DNA from: Streptomyces showdoensis
GTDB lineage: Bacteria; Actinomycetota; Actinomycetes; Streptomycetales; Streptomycetaceae
Direction of reading: 5' to 3'
NCBI RefSeq assembly: GCF_039535475.1
Contig: NZ_BAAAXG010000026.1
Location: 372,001-436,000, forward strand
Length of the DNA stretch: 64,000 nucleotides
Shown here: positions 16,556 to 24,121 of the stretch, in pieces
Numbering within the stretch: the first letter of the stretch is position 1
How the letters are laid out: each line of letters begins with the position of its first letter
Notes under the pieces: model-generated
Databases searched by the model: none
The model's input: the letters and a program-made list of their open reading frames with translations, nothing else
What the model was told of the DNA's origin: nothing
Program-made: the position numbers and the translations under genes

Positions 16556-18279
16556 TTGACCGCGACCTGCGAGATGTCGAGGACGCCGGTCCAGTCGCTG
16601 ATGACGACGTTCTTGATGTCCTTGCCGACGAGGCGCTTGTAGACAGGGTGGAAGAGCGGGACGTCGAGCGCCTGCTCGCCGATCTTCTTGTCCAGGGCGC
16701 CCCAGCGGACGGCGGCGGCCTGGAGGTCGGTCAGCTTGTTGATCTCGTCGATCTCCTTGTTGACCGCCGGGTCGTTCAGCTGCGCGTGGTTGTAGTTGGA
16801 GCCGTTGGTGACGATCTGGCGGCCGTCGAAGATCGGCGCCAGGAAGGGGCCGCCGGCCGGCCAGTCGGCGCCCCAGCGGGAGAGGAAGAAGCCGGGCGCG
16901 TCCTTGACGCTCCAGCGCTTCTCGTTGAAGGAGTTGGGCTCCTGGCCGTCCAGCTTGACGGTGATGCCGGCCTTGGCGAGGGCCTCCTGGACGGCGGTGG
17001 CGACCTCGGGGCTGGTGGCGCGGTTCTGGGCGGTGGAGTGCAGCAGGGTGACGGTCAGGCCGTTCGGGTAGCCGGCCTCCTTCAGGACCTGCCTGGCCTT
17101 CTCCGGGTCACCGGTCTTGCCGGCCGGGAAGTGGTCGTACGGCGTGAAGCCGAAGGACTTCTGCTCGGGCAGGAAGGTGGTGGCCGCCTCGGCGAGCGCG
17201 GAGCCGCCGGCCGCGTTGACGACGCTGGTGCGGTTGATGGCGTAGGAGATCGCCTGGCGCACCTTCGGGTTGTCGAAGGGCTTCACCTTCGGGTTGAAGG
17301 CGAGGTAGTTGGTGTAGCCGAAGTGGCCGGTGCCGACCCGGGCCGCGAGCTCCTTGTCGGAGCCGACCTGGGCGAGCTCGGCCGGGCCGAGGTTGGTGTC
17401 GGTGGTGACGGCGGCGGCGTCGGCGCCCGCGGAGGTGGAGAGCCGCTGGTTGATGACGGCCTCGTCCAGGCCCGACTTGACGTCGATCGTGTCGGGGTAG
17501 GCCTTGCGCTCCTCGTCGGTCTTGGGGTCCCAGTGCGGGTTGCGCTCCAGGACCAGGCGCTGGCCGTCGTTCTCGTTCTTCACGACCTTGTACGGGCCGG
17601 AGGAGACCGGGTGCTCCTCGTACTTGGCGCCGGTGTCCTTGGCCTTCGGGACGGGGGCGAACTGGGTCTGGGTGGCGACGAAGGGGAACTCGCCCTCGGG
17701 CTTCCTGAGCTTGAAGACGATGGTCTTCGCGTCGGGGGTGACGATCGACGCGAGGCCCTTCTTGTCCTTGTAGGGGCCCTGGTAGCTGTCGCCGCCGACG
17801 AGCCAGTCACGCAGGTAGGGGGCGCCGCCCGAGAGCTCGGCGGCGAAGGAGCGCTCGATGCCGTACTTGATGTCGGCGCTGGTGATGGGCGTGCCGTCCT
17901 CGAACTTCAGCCCGTCCTTGAGGGTGTACGTCCACTCGGTGGCGTCCTTGTTGGGGCGGCCCGTGTCGGTGGCGAGGTCGGGGACGACCTGGGTGCCGGC
18001 GGCGCCCGCCTCGCGGTTGCGGGTGGTGAGCGTACGGAAGACGAGGGAGGGGACGTTGCCGCCGCCGGAGGTGTAGAGGCGGGCCGGGTCGAAGTCCTCC
18101 TGCGCCTCGGCGTTCAGGACGGTGAGGGTGCCGCCCTTCCTCGGGCCGCCCTCGGCCTTGCCGGAGGCACCCTTTCCACCGGCGTCCTGCGGTCCGGCGC
18201 AGGCGACGGCGCCCGAGGCCAGGACGAGACTGACGGCGGCCGCTGCCGCGCGGCGCGAGATGACGGACGGTTGACGCAT
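16552..18279 (-). CDS. ABC transporter substrate-binding lipoprotein, family 5 (DppA/OppA-like)
   Basis: A 575-residue extracytoplasmic binding protein. A signal peptide ends in a lipobox-like AVAC, so it is membrane-anchored. The mature protein shows the family-5 fold: a GGTLTVLNAEAQEDFDPARL strand, KYGIERSFAAELSGGAPYL, and FDNPKVRQAISYAINR as the typical conserved motif. Family members bind di/oligopeptides, nickel, heme or glutathione. It is the first structural gene of the operon; about 200 nt of leader separates it from a Cys-ending peptide and a consensus promoter. That context suggests sulfur- or cysteine-responsive control and perhaps a sulfur-containing ligand (inference). Confidence 0.92.
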   Translation of the reverse strand: MRQPSVISRRAAAAAVSLVLASGAVACAGPQDAGGKGASGKAEGGPRKGGTLTVLNAEAQEDFDPARLYTSGGGNVPSLVFRTLTTRNREAGAAGTQVVPDLATDTGRPNKDATEWTYTLKDGLKFEDGTPITSADIKYGIERSFAAELSGGAPYLRDWLVGGDSYQGPYKDKKGLASIVTPDAKTIVFKLRKPEGEFPFVATQTQFAPVPKAKDTGAKYEEHPVSSGPYKVVKNENDGQRLVLERNPHWDPKTDEERKAYPDTIDVKSGLDEAVINQRLSTSAGADAAAVTTDTNLGPAELAQVGSDKELAARVGTGHFGYTNYLAFNPKVKPFDNPKVRQAISYAINRTSVVNAAGGSALAEAATTFLPEQKSFGFTPYDHFPAGKTGDPEKARQVLKEAGYPNGLTVTLLHSTAQNRATSPEVATAVQEALAKAGITVKLDGQEPNSFNEKRWSVKDAPGFFLSRWGADWPAGGPFLAPIFDGRQIVTNGSNYNHAQLNDPAVNKEIDEINKLTDLQAAAVRWGALDKKIGEQALDVPLFHPVYKRLVGKDIKNVVISDWTGVLDISQVAVK

Positions 18280-18298
18280 GGGAAGGAAGCCTCTCGGA

Positions 18299-18318
18299 GT
18301 GAACTGCGGTGAACTGCG
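18299..18318. repeat. Tandem 10-bp direct repeat upstream of the binding-protein gene
   Basis: GTGAACTGCG occurs twice in tandem (18299-18308 and 18309-18318), 20-40 bases upstream of the binding-protein start and just before its GAGAGG ribosome site. It could be a regulator site or a slippage duplication; I see no further copy nearby. Confidence 0.45.
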
Positions 18319-18404
18319 GGAAAGGGCAAGGGATTTCCGCAGGCACGGCAGAGCCGTTGCGAGAGTCCGGGAAAGGGCCCGGGAGAACTCGGAAAGGGGA
18401 AACG

Positions 18405-18436
18405 CGCGCCTGCGGGGCTGGGGCGGCCCGGGCGCG
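18405..18436 (-). terminator. Candidate attenuator hairpin in the ABC operon leader
   Basis: On the minus strand GCGCC pairs with GGCGC across 18405-18436, with an inner GGGC/GCCC pair, followed by a pyrimidine tract GTTTCCCCTTTCC. It lies between the leader peptide stop (18484) and the binding-protein start (18279), where an attenuator would be. The stem is short for this organism, so confidence is limited. Confidence 0.35.
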
Positions 18437-18483
18437 GGGAAAAGGACGGCGGCGAAAGAGGGCCGACGAGCGCGCGGGCTGCG

Positions 18484-18579
18484 TCAGCTACAGAGAATGT
18501 CGGCGACCGCGTGTCCGGTCACGCCGAAGAGCGCCAGCTCAAGGGCGGCGCGATCGGAAACGGCGTGGCGGGGCGACAT
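18484..18579 (-). CDS. Cys-containing leader peptide of the ABC uptake operon
   Basis: A 31-codon ORF with no Shine-Dalgarno site but placed exactly 7 bases after a near-perfect -10 box, so it should be read from a leaderless mRNA. It starts MSPRHAVSDRAALELALFG and ends DILCS, with a single Cys at position 30, next to the last codon. In form it resembles the actinobacterial Cys-containing leader peptides upstream of sulfur and uptake genes (such as the Ms4533A family). Ribosome stalling at the Cys codon when cysteine is scarce could relieve attenuation of the downstream transporter genes. The promoter match is directly visible; the family assignment and mechanism are inference. Confidence 0.6.
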   Translation of the reverse strand: MSPRHAVSDRAALELALFGVTGHAVADILCS

Positions 18580-18586
18580 GCCGAGA

Positions 18587-18615
18587 AATATGAATGAACG
18601 CCCGAACGATGTCAA
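18587..18615 (-). promoter_or_regulatory. Consensus housekeeping-sigma promoter of the leader/ABC operon
   Basis: Minus strand reads TTGACA (18610-18615), a 17-bp spacer, then CATATT (18587-18592), then 7 bases to the ATG at 18579. This is the best -35/-10 match I found in the window and predicts transcription starting on the leader peptide's A. Confidence 0.8.
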
Positions 18616-18680
18616 CGCGCATATCCGCATTTCCGAGACGCCCGTCTCACATTCCGGACGGACGCCCTCGTGAAGGAACA

Positions 18681-19886
18681 TCAACTCCCGGGGTGGACCC
18701 ACGGGTTGGGGCGGCACTTGATGCCGTCGATGTCCAGGGACTTCGTCTGCTGCTGCATCACGGGGGCGAGTGCTCCCGGAGTGCGGCAGCTCACATGGCT
18801 GTGCCCGAGCCGGTGCCCGACCTCGTGGTTGATGAGCATCTGGCGGTAGGCGTGCATCGCCTTCGGGCCGAAGGTCGCCGACCCCTGCGCCCAGCGGAAG
18901 GCGTTGATCATCACGCGCTCGGTGGAGGCGGAGTCGCAGGACACGTTGTCGATGGTGGTGTCCAGACCGGACTTCCGGCACCACTCGCCGGTGGTCCCCG
19001 GGCTGGCCAGGGTGATCACGAACTGCGGATCGCCGCTGGAGATCCGCTCGAAGGTCATCTCGCCGTTCCCGGCCCAGCTGCGCCGGTCGTTGAGGGTCTT
19101 CTGCACGGCCTGCGCGAAGAGCGCCCCGTCGAGGGGCAGGCCCTTCTCCACGTCGACCCGGTAACGGATCTTGCGGCCCTTGCCGGGCGCCCGGTCGAAG
19201 CCGGGGACGGCCGCGAACTCCACCGACCCCTTCAGATGCGGGTCGATCGGGAACTGCCGGGCCATCAGCTGCTCGTACGAGGGCGGCGCGGCCGGCGCCG
19301 GGGGCGGCTTCGCCGGCGTGTCCCGGTCGTCGGAGCGGGACGCCTGGTGCGCGGCGTCGGCCCGGTCCACGGCGTCGTCGGCCGGACGGGACTGCGGCGT
19401 CCCGTCCTTGCCGCGCTCGGCGACCTGGCCGGCCACGACGATCGCGAGGACGGTGGTGATGGCCGCCGCGGCGATGCCCGTGAGGGTGCGGCCGAGCCCT
19501 CCGGCCCGGACCGCCTGCCGTTTGCGCGCCCGCGTGACGGGCCCGGCCGGCACGGCCCGCTCCCCCGCGGCGGGGGCCTCACGGCGCGGCGCGGGGATGA
19601 ACGGGGCCGCGGGCGCGGCGGGCGGGTACGGGTAGCGCGCGGCCGGCGCGGCCTGCTCCTCGTGGACCGGGTGCCCCCCGCGGACGAAGGGGTCGCCGGG
19701 CGTGTCGTACGGGTCCTGGTAGCGCGGGGTGCCGTGCACCGGCGTGTCGTACGCACCGGGCGCCTGCGGGGGCTGCTGCCCCGCGCCCCTCCTGCGTCGC
19801 CCCGTCCCCGGCCCCGGCCCCGCGGCCTCCCCCTGCCCGGTGTCGGCCACCGGCGCGGCGGGCCCCTTGCGACTATGTCGTCCCAC
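18681..19886 (-). CDS. DUF3152 zinc-metalloprotease-like membrane protein
   Basis: A 401-residue protein. Residues 1-130 are a Pro/Ala-rich cytoplasmic tail, 135-154 a single membrane helix, and the rest an external domain with a metzincin-like zinc motif HEVGHRLGHSH (H354, E355, H358, G361, H364). Cys residues after it (SCRTPG, IKCRPN) and at EWCRKSG/NVSCDS could form disulfides. It is predicted to be a membrane-anchored zinc protease facing outward; the substrate is unknown. The GTG start at 19886 lies 8 bp after the upstream hydrolase stop. In mycobacteria the same family sits beside moeZ and the TetR/DUF3107 pair, and the same neighbours are found here on either side of the inserted operons. 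Confidence 0.88.
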   Translation of the reverse strand: MGRHSRKGPAAPVADTGQGEAAGPGPGTGRRRRGAGQQPPQAPGAYDTPVHGTPRYQDPYDTPGDPFVRGGHPVHEEQAAPAARYPYPPAAPAAPFIPAPRREAPAAGERAVPAGPVTRARKRQAVRAGGLGRTLTGIAAAAITTVLAIVVAGQVAERGKDGTPQSRPADDAVDRADAAHQASRSDDRDTPAKPPPAPAAPPSYEQLMARQFPIDPHLKGSVEFAAVPGFDRAPGKGRKIRYRVDVEKGLPLDGALFAQAVQKTLNDRRSWAGNGEMTFERISSGDPQFVITLASPGTTGEWCRKSGLDTTIDNVSCDSASTERVMINAFRWAQGSATFGPKAMHAYRQMLINHEVGHRLGHSHVSCRTPGALAPVMQQQTKSLDIDGIKCRPNPWVHPGS

Positions 19887-19894
19887 GGTCCGGC

Positions 19895-20878
19895 TCAGCT
19901 CCCGCCCTCGGCCGACGCCACTTCGCCGGCATCGGTGATCAGCTCCCGCACCGCGGCGGCGACCGTCTCCGGATACTCCATCATCGCCACGTGCCCGGCC
20001 TCCGGGAGCGTGAGCAGCCGCGAACCGCGGAACGTCGCGGCGGCCCGCCGCGCCATCCGGTACGAGACGAGCTGGTCGCGCCCGCCGTAGACGAGCAGCG
20101 TCGGGGCGAGCACCCGCTCCGCCTGCCGCCACAGACCGTGCTGGCCGCCCAGCGTGTAGGCGTCGACGATGCCGCGCGAGGAGCGGGCCATCGCGTCCCA
20201 GAAGTACGGCAGCTCCAGGCGCCGCTCCATCTCCTCGACGGCGTGCCGGAAGCCCTCGTCGCTGACCCGGCCGGGGTCCCCGTAACAGAGCGACAGCACT
20301 CCGCGGACCCGCTGCTCGGCCGTCCACCCCTGGGTGAGGCGGGCGAACAGCGGGGCGATGCCCGGCAGCGCGAGCAGCGCGGTCGGCCAGGCGGTCTTCT
20401 GGGCGCGCAGCTCGGGCAGCGCCGGGGAGACCAGGGTCAGGGTGCGGACCAGGTCGGGCCGGACCGCGGCGACCCGGGTGGCGACGGCGCCGCCCAGCGA
20501 GTTGCCGATCAGGTGCACGGGCCCGCGGCCGCCGGCGTCCAGGAGCCGGATGACCGCCCGGGCGTGTCCCGTCACGGAGTAGTTGCCGTCGTCCGGCGGC
20601 GGCGAGTCGCCGAAGCCCGGCAGGTCGAGCGCCTCGCCGTCGACGAGGTCGGCGAGCAGCGGCATCAGGGCCGACCAGTTCTGCGAGGAGCCGCCGAGGC
20701 CGTGCACGTACAGAGCGGGCGGCAGGCCGGGGCTCGTGCCGGGCCGGGCGCGCACGGTCAGCGTGAGTCCGGGCAGTGCGACGGAGCGCAGCTCCTCGCC
20801 GTCGGCGACCCGGACGGCGCGCGACCGGGTCGCGGGCGATGCGGCGGTCCGGGTTTCCGGCAGCTCGGTCGAGGACAT
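19895..20878 (-). CDS. Alpha/beta hydrolase
   Basis: A 327-residue alpha/beta hydrolase. The oxyanion motif is YVHGLGGSSQNW, the nucleophile elbow GNSLGG, the acid lies in LLVYGGRDQLV and the His in LPEAGHVAMMEYPE. This pattern is typical of C-C bond hydrolases, esterases and haloperoxidase-like enzymes, and the substrate cannot be fixed. There is no signal peptide. The gene is 8 bp upstream of the DUF3152 protease on the same strand and is probably co-transcribed with it; it is divergent from the small acidic gene at 21044. Confidence 0.88.
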   Translation of the reverse strand: MSSTELPETRTAASPATRSRAVRVADGEELRSVALPGLTLTVRARPGTSPGLPPALYVHGLGGSSQNWSALMPLLADLVDGEALDLPGFGDSPPPDDGNYSVTGHARAVIRLLDAGGRGPVHLIGNSLGGAVATRVAAVRPDLVRTLTLVSPALPELRAQKTAWPTALLALPGIAPLFARLTQGWTAEQRVRGVLSLCYGDPGRVSDEGFRHAVEEMERRLELPYFWDAMARSSRGIVDAYTLGGQHGLWRQAERVLAPTLLVYGGRDQLVSYRMARRAAATFRGSRLLTLPEAGHVAMMEYPETVAAAVRELITDAGEVASAEGGS

Positions 20879-21043
20879 GGCAGCGATATTACGAGACGAT
20901 CACGCCCGGGCGCGTGTGGGTGGCGTCACAGGATCGGGTGCGGCGGGCCCGGGGAGCTCCTACGCTCGAAGGAGAGGGCCTCGGACCGGACCCGTCAGGA
21001 CCCGTCAGGAGCCGCGGACCCCGCTTGTTCCGGAAGGAACCGC

Positions 21044-21259
21044 ATGACTGCCGACCCGACCGAGCCGGACACATTCGCCGAGGAAGAGGACGTCGTGCTC
21101 GACGAGGAGATCCCCGAGGCAGACGCCGCCGAACAGCACACCGAACTCCAGCAGCACGAGGACGAACCGCTCGACCACCTGGCGCACGAGTCGGCGAACG
21201 ACGCGGACGCCGTCGAGCAGGCCCGGGTGGTCACACTGGACGAGGACGACTACCGCTGA
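21044..21259 (+). CDS. Small highly acidic protein, unrecognised
   Basis: A 71-residue protein with very high Asp/Glu content (segments FAEEEDVVLDEEIPEADAAE and VTLDEDDYR) and almost no basic residues. There is no membrane helix or signal. The ATG at 21044 follows AAGGAA by 5 bases. A -10-like TACGCT lies about 80 bp upstream. The acidic character suggests a nucleic-acid mimic or a binder of a basic partner, but nothing proves it. It is a stand-alone gene between divergent alpha/beta hydrolase and TetR genes. Confidence 0.7.
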   Translation: MTADPTEPDTFAEEEDVVLDEEIPEADAAEQHTELQQHEDEPLDHLAHESANDADAVEQARVVTLDEDDYR

Positions 21260-21488
21260 CCACCGCCGGCCGGTGCCGACCGCGGCGGAGCACGGGGCCG
21301 GACGTCGCCCGAAAAGGCGTATCGACGGGCGGCTCCCCGCTGTTTTGTTCGCTTCGATGGTGAATCCGCTCTCGCCCTGGGCGTCCGGTCCGTGAAATTC
21401 TGCGTCCGCACCGCGCACAGCCGGGTTACCCAAAAGTACGATGGCGGCGCGACGCCAATGCGCGCATGGATCGATCTTTGGAGGCGGC

Positions 21489-22148
21489 GTGAGCGCCATC
21501 GAGCAGACAGAGGCAGCACGCCCTCGGGGCACGCGCCTGCCGCGCCGTGCCCGACGCAACCAGCTGCTCGGCGCGGCCCAGGAGGTGTTCGTCGCCCAGG
21601 GGTACCACTCGGCCGCCATGGACGACATCGCCGAGCGGGCCGGGGTCAGCAAGCCGGTCCTCTACCAGCACTTCCCGGGCAAGCTGGAGCTCTACCTCGC
21701 CCTGCTCGACCAGCACTGCGAGTCCCTGCTCCTGTCGGTGCGGACGGCCCTGGCCTCCACCTCGGACAACAAGCTCCGCGTGGCCGCCACCATGGACGCC
21801 TACTTCGCGTACGTGGAGGACGAGGGCGGCGCCTTCCGCCTCGTCTTCGAGTCCGACCTCACCAACGAGCCGGCCGTGCGCGAGCGCGTCGACCGGGTGA
21901 GCCTGCAGTGCGCCGAGGCGATCTCCGACGTCATCGCCGAGGACACCGGCCTGTCGAAGGACGAGTCCATGCTGCTGGCCGTCGCCCTCGGCGGCGTCTC
22001 CCAGGTCGTCGCCCGCTACTGGCTCTCCAGCGAGTCCCCGGTCCCCCGCGACAAGGCGGTGGCGCTGCTGACCTCGCTCGCCTGGCGCGGCATCGCCGGC
22101 TTCCCGCTGCACCCGGTGGACGGCCAGCTCACCGCCGAGGGCCACTGA
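21489..22148 (+). CDS. TetR-family transcriptional regulator
   Basis: A 219-residue TetR repressor: N-terminal helix-turn-helix (AQEVFVAQGYHSAAMDDIAE, then RAGVSKPVLYQHFPGK) and an all-helical ligand domain (YFAYVEDEGGAFRLVFESDL). I chose the GTG at 21489 because GGAGG sits 4 bases before it; longer forms reach into the promoter (TACGAT at 21437-21442). It is followed by the DUF3107 gene, the same pairing as Rv3208/Rv3208A in M. tuberculosis (from memory). The ligand and targets are unknown. Confidence 0.9.
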   Translation: MSAIEQTEAARPRGTRLPRRARRNQLLGAAQEVFVAQGYHSAAMDDIAERAGVSKPVLYQHFPGKLELYLALLDQHCESLLLSVRTALASTSDNKLRVAATMDAYFAYVEDEGGAFRLVFESDLTNEPAVRERVDRVSLQCAEAISDVIAEDTGLSKDESMLLAVALGGVSQVVARYWLSSESPVPRDKAVALLTSLAWRGIAGFPLHPVDGQLTAEGH

Positions 22149-22287
22149 CCCGGTCCGGCCCGCGGCGCGCCGTCTGTTCGCTCCTGGCGTGCGGCGGCTG
22201 AGCCGTACGCGTCGCCTCACCGGGCTAATGTGTGCAGCGTACGGCGCGGTACCACGCGCACAGCTGACCGTTCGGAGGGACATAGCC

Positions 22288-22515
22288 GTGGAGGTCAAGA
22301 TCGGCGTGCAGTACGCGCCCCGGGAGATCGTTCTGGAGAGCGGGCAGTCCGCCGAGGAGGTCGAGCGCGCGGTGGCCGACGCGCTGGCCGGCAAGGCGCA
22401 GCTGCTCAGCCTGACGGACGAGAAGGGCCGCAAGGTCCTCGTGCCGGCCGACAAGATCGCGTACGTCGAGCTCGGTGAGCCCGAGGTCCGCCGGGTGGGC
22501 TTCGGCGCGCTCTGA
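22288..22515 (+). CDS. DUF3107 family small protein
   Basis: A 75-residue actinobacterial protein (family of the mycobacterial antigen TB9.4) starting MEVKIGVQYAPREIVLES and ending RRVGFGAL. It is a compact alpha/beta protein with no signal or membrane segment; its function is not established. The GTG start follows GGAGGGA by 9 bases and a -10-like TAATGT lies at 22226-22231. It is closed by a strong hairpin, so it is probably a monocistronic message or ends the TetR transcript. Confidence 0.9.
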   Translation: MEVKIGVQYAPREIVLESGQSAEEVERAVADALAGKAQLLSLTDEKGRKVLVPADKIAYVELGEPEVRRVGFGAL

Positions 22516-22544
22516 GCGGCATGTGATCGGCACGTGAACGGCGG

Positions 22545-22575
22545 AAGGCCCGGTGGACCAGGTCCACCGGGCCTT
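22545..22575 (+). terminator. Intrinsic terminator after the DUF3107 gene
   Basis: Near-continuous 15-bp inverted repeat (22545-22559 with 22561-22575; about 13 bp once a loop is opened) followed by TTTCGT, 30 bases after the stop. Confidence 0.85.
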
Positions 22576-22681
22576 TCGTATGCCCACGTCAGGGGGTACG
22601 GGAGGATTGTCTTCCGGGTCCGCCGGGTAGGACGGCTGTGACCGAACTGCCCGCCCCGCACCGCACGCGAGGTGATCCGCC

Positions 22682-22954
22682 GTGTTCCTGGAAGCTCTCG
22701 GTTCCGCCCTGCTCGGCTTCGCCCTGGCCTGGGCCGCCGCGCTCCGGCTGCCCGACCGCCTCCCCGCGCGGGGCGGTGTCCTCGTCACGGGCACGCTCGG
22801 CGCCGTCTTCGGCGCCCTGGTGACCCACGGGGCCCTGGGCCCCGGCCACTTCCTGGCCACCCTGTTCGGCGCGGTCGCGGTGGCGGCGGTGCTGCTCTCG
22901 CTGCTGGTCCGCCCGGCCTCCCGGCGCCTGCGGCGATCAGCCGCGGCGGGCTGA
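22682..22954 (+). CDS. Small membrane protein, unrecognised
   Basis: A 90-residue protein with three hydrophobic segments (LLGFALAWAAAL, GVLVTGTLGAVFGALVTHGA, LFGAVAVAAVLLSLLV) and a basic C-terminal tail RRLRRS. The GTG start at 22682 has GAGG about 11 bases upstream. I recognise no family. It lies between the DUF3107 terminator and the convergent ferritin-like gene, whose stop is 43 bp away. Confidence 0.7.
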   Translation: MFLEALGSALLGFALAWAAALRLPDRLPARGGVLVTGTLGAVFGALVTHGALGPGHFLATLFGAVAVAAVLLSLLVRPASRRLRRSAAAG

Positions 22955-22997
22955 CCGGGGCGGCGGAGCGGCCCCGGTCCCGACCCGCCGGAGCGGC

Positions 22998-23729
22998 CTA
23001 GGCCGCCAGGCCCAGCGCGGCCATCCGCTTGGTGTGCGCCTCGGTGATCCGGGAGAACATCCGGCCGACCTCGGCCAGGTCGAAGCCCGCGGCCATCCCG
23101 TCCACGCCGCCGACCAGCATCGTCGACAGCGCGTCCCGCTCGGCCACCACGCGCTGGGCCTGCGAGAGCGCCTCGCCCATCAGCCGGCGGGCCCAGAGGG
23201 CGAGCCGGCCGCCGACGCGGGGGTCGGCCTCGATCGAGGCGCGGACCTTCTCGACGGCGAAGTTGCCGTGGCCGGTGTCGTCGAGCACGGACAGCACCAG
23301 GCCTCGGGTGTCGGAGTCGAGGCGGACCGCGACCTCGCGGTAGAAGTCGCTCGCGATCGAGTCGCCCACGTAGGCCTTGACCAGGCCCTCCAGCCAGTCC
23401 GACGGCGCGGTCAGGCGGTGGAAGTCGTCCAGCGCCTTGGCGAACGGCTCCATCGCGGAGGTCGGCTCGGCGTCCACGGCGGCGAGCCGGTCGCGCAGCC
23501 GCTCGAAGTGGTGGAACTCGGCGGAGGCCATCTTCGCCAGCTCCGCCTTGTCCGCGAGGGTCGGCGCCAGCTTGGCGTCCTCGGCGAGCCGCTCGAAGGC
23601 GGCCAGCTCGCCGTAGGCGAGGGCGCCGAGCAGGTCGATCACGGCGGCGCGGTACTGCGGCACGGCGGAGGCCGTGGCCCAGTCCTGGGCGGCGATACCG
23701 GTGGGTGTGGCGTTGTCGGGCGTCTCCAT
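22998..23729 (-). CDS. Ferritin-like fold protein (MiaE-like)
   Basis: A 243-residue all-helical protein of the ferritin-like superfamily, annotated in relatives as tRNA hydroxylase (MiaE)-like. Candidate di-iron ligands are Glu in YGELAAFERL, the EFHHFERL pair (E-x2-H) and the later DDTGHGNFAVE segment. The protein is cytoplasmic. The ATG at 23729 begins METPDNATPT; the in-frame upstream stretch is not coding-like. It is divergent from the helicase gene, as Rv3210c and rhlE are in M. tuberculosis (from memory). An iron- or redox-linked role is likely but no substrate is visible. Confidence 0.8.
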   Translation of the reverse strand: METPDNATPTGIAAQDWATASAVPQYRAAVIDLLGALAYGELAAFERLAEDAKLAPTLADKAELAKMASAEFHHFERLRDRLAAVDAEPTSAMEPFAKALDDFHRLTAPSDWLEGLVKAYVGDSIASDFYREVAVRLDSDTRGLVLSVLDDTGHGNFAVEKVRASIEADPRVGGRLALWARRLMGEALSQAQRVVAERDALSTMLVGGVDGMAAGFDLAEVGRMFSRITEAHTKRMAALGLAA

Positions 23730-23833
23730 GAAGCGCACAATAGCCCGCTCCCGTGTCCCGCCCGGGCGCTGGTCAGCGACTGTGACCGTGGCCTCGTCGG
23801 GAATTCTCCCGACACACATGCGCGATTCCGGGG

Positions 23834-23839
23834 TACAGT
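23834..23839 (+). promoter_or_regulatory. Candidate -10 box of the helicase gene; the 23730-24121 gap
   Basis: TACAGT at 23834-23839 would start transcription near 23847, giving a helicase 5' leader of about 275 nt. The rest of the 392-bp gap is open in the helicase frame but has ordinary third-position composition, unlike the genes around it, so I read it as untranslated leader rather than coding. Confidence 0.4.
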
Positions 23840-24121
23840 GGTAATGCGCCTGCTGAGTATGCGGACATGCTTTCGCACGTTCGGACGTACCCGGTGGGCC
23901 GACTCATGAATGAGGATGCCCGGTCGGTGGCCCGATCGGCTCCGGCCCGACAGCCCTTCCGGCGCACCCGCCGAGGGGTCCCTCAAGCGGCACGACGCTC
24001 GAGCGACGGCAGTGGTCCCGCGCCACCCGGTCATGGCCTTCGAGGCCTGACCGGAAGTGATCCGGCACGGTACGACCCCCAGCGTTCGCCTCGCGCCGCG
24101 TCTCACAGAAGAGGCAGTTCC

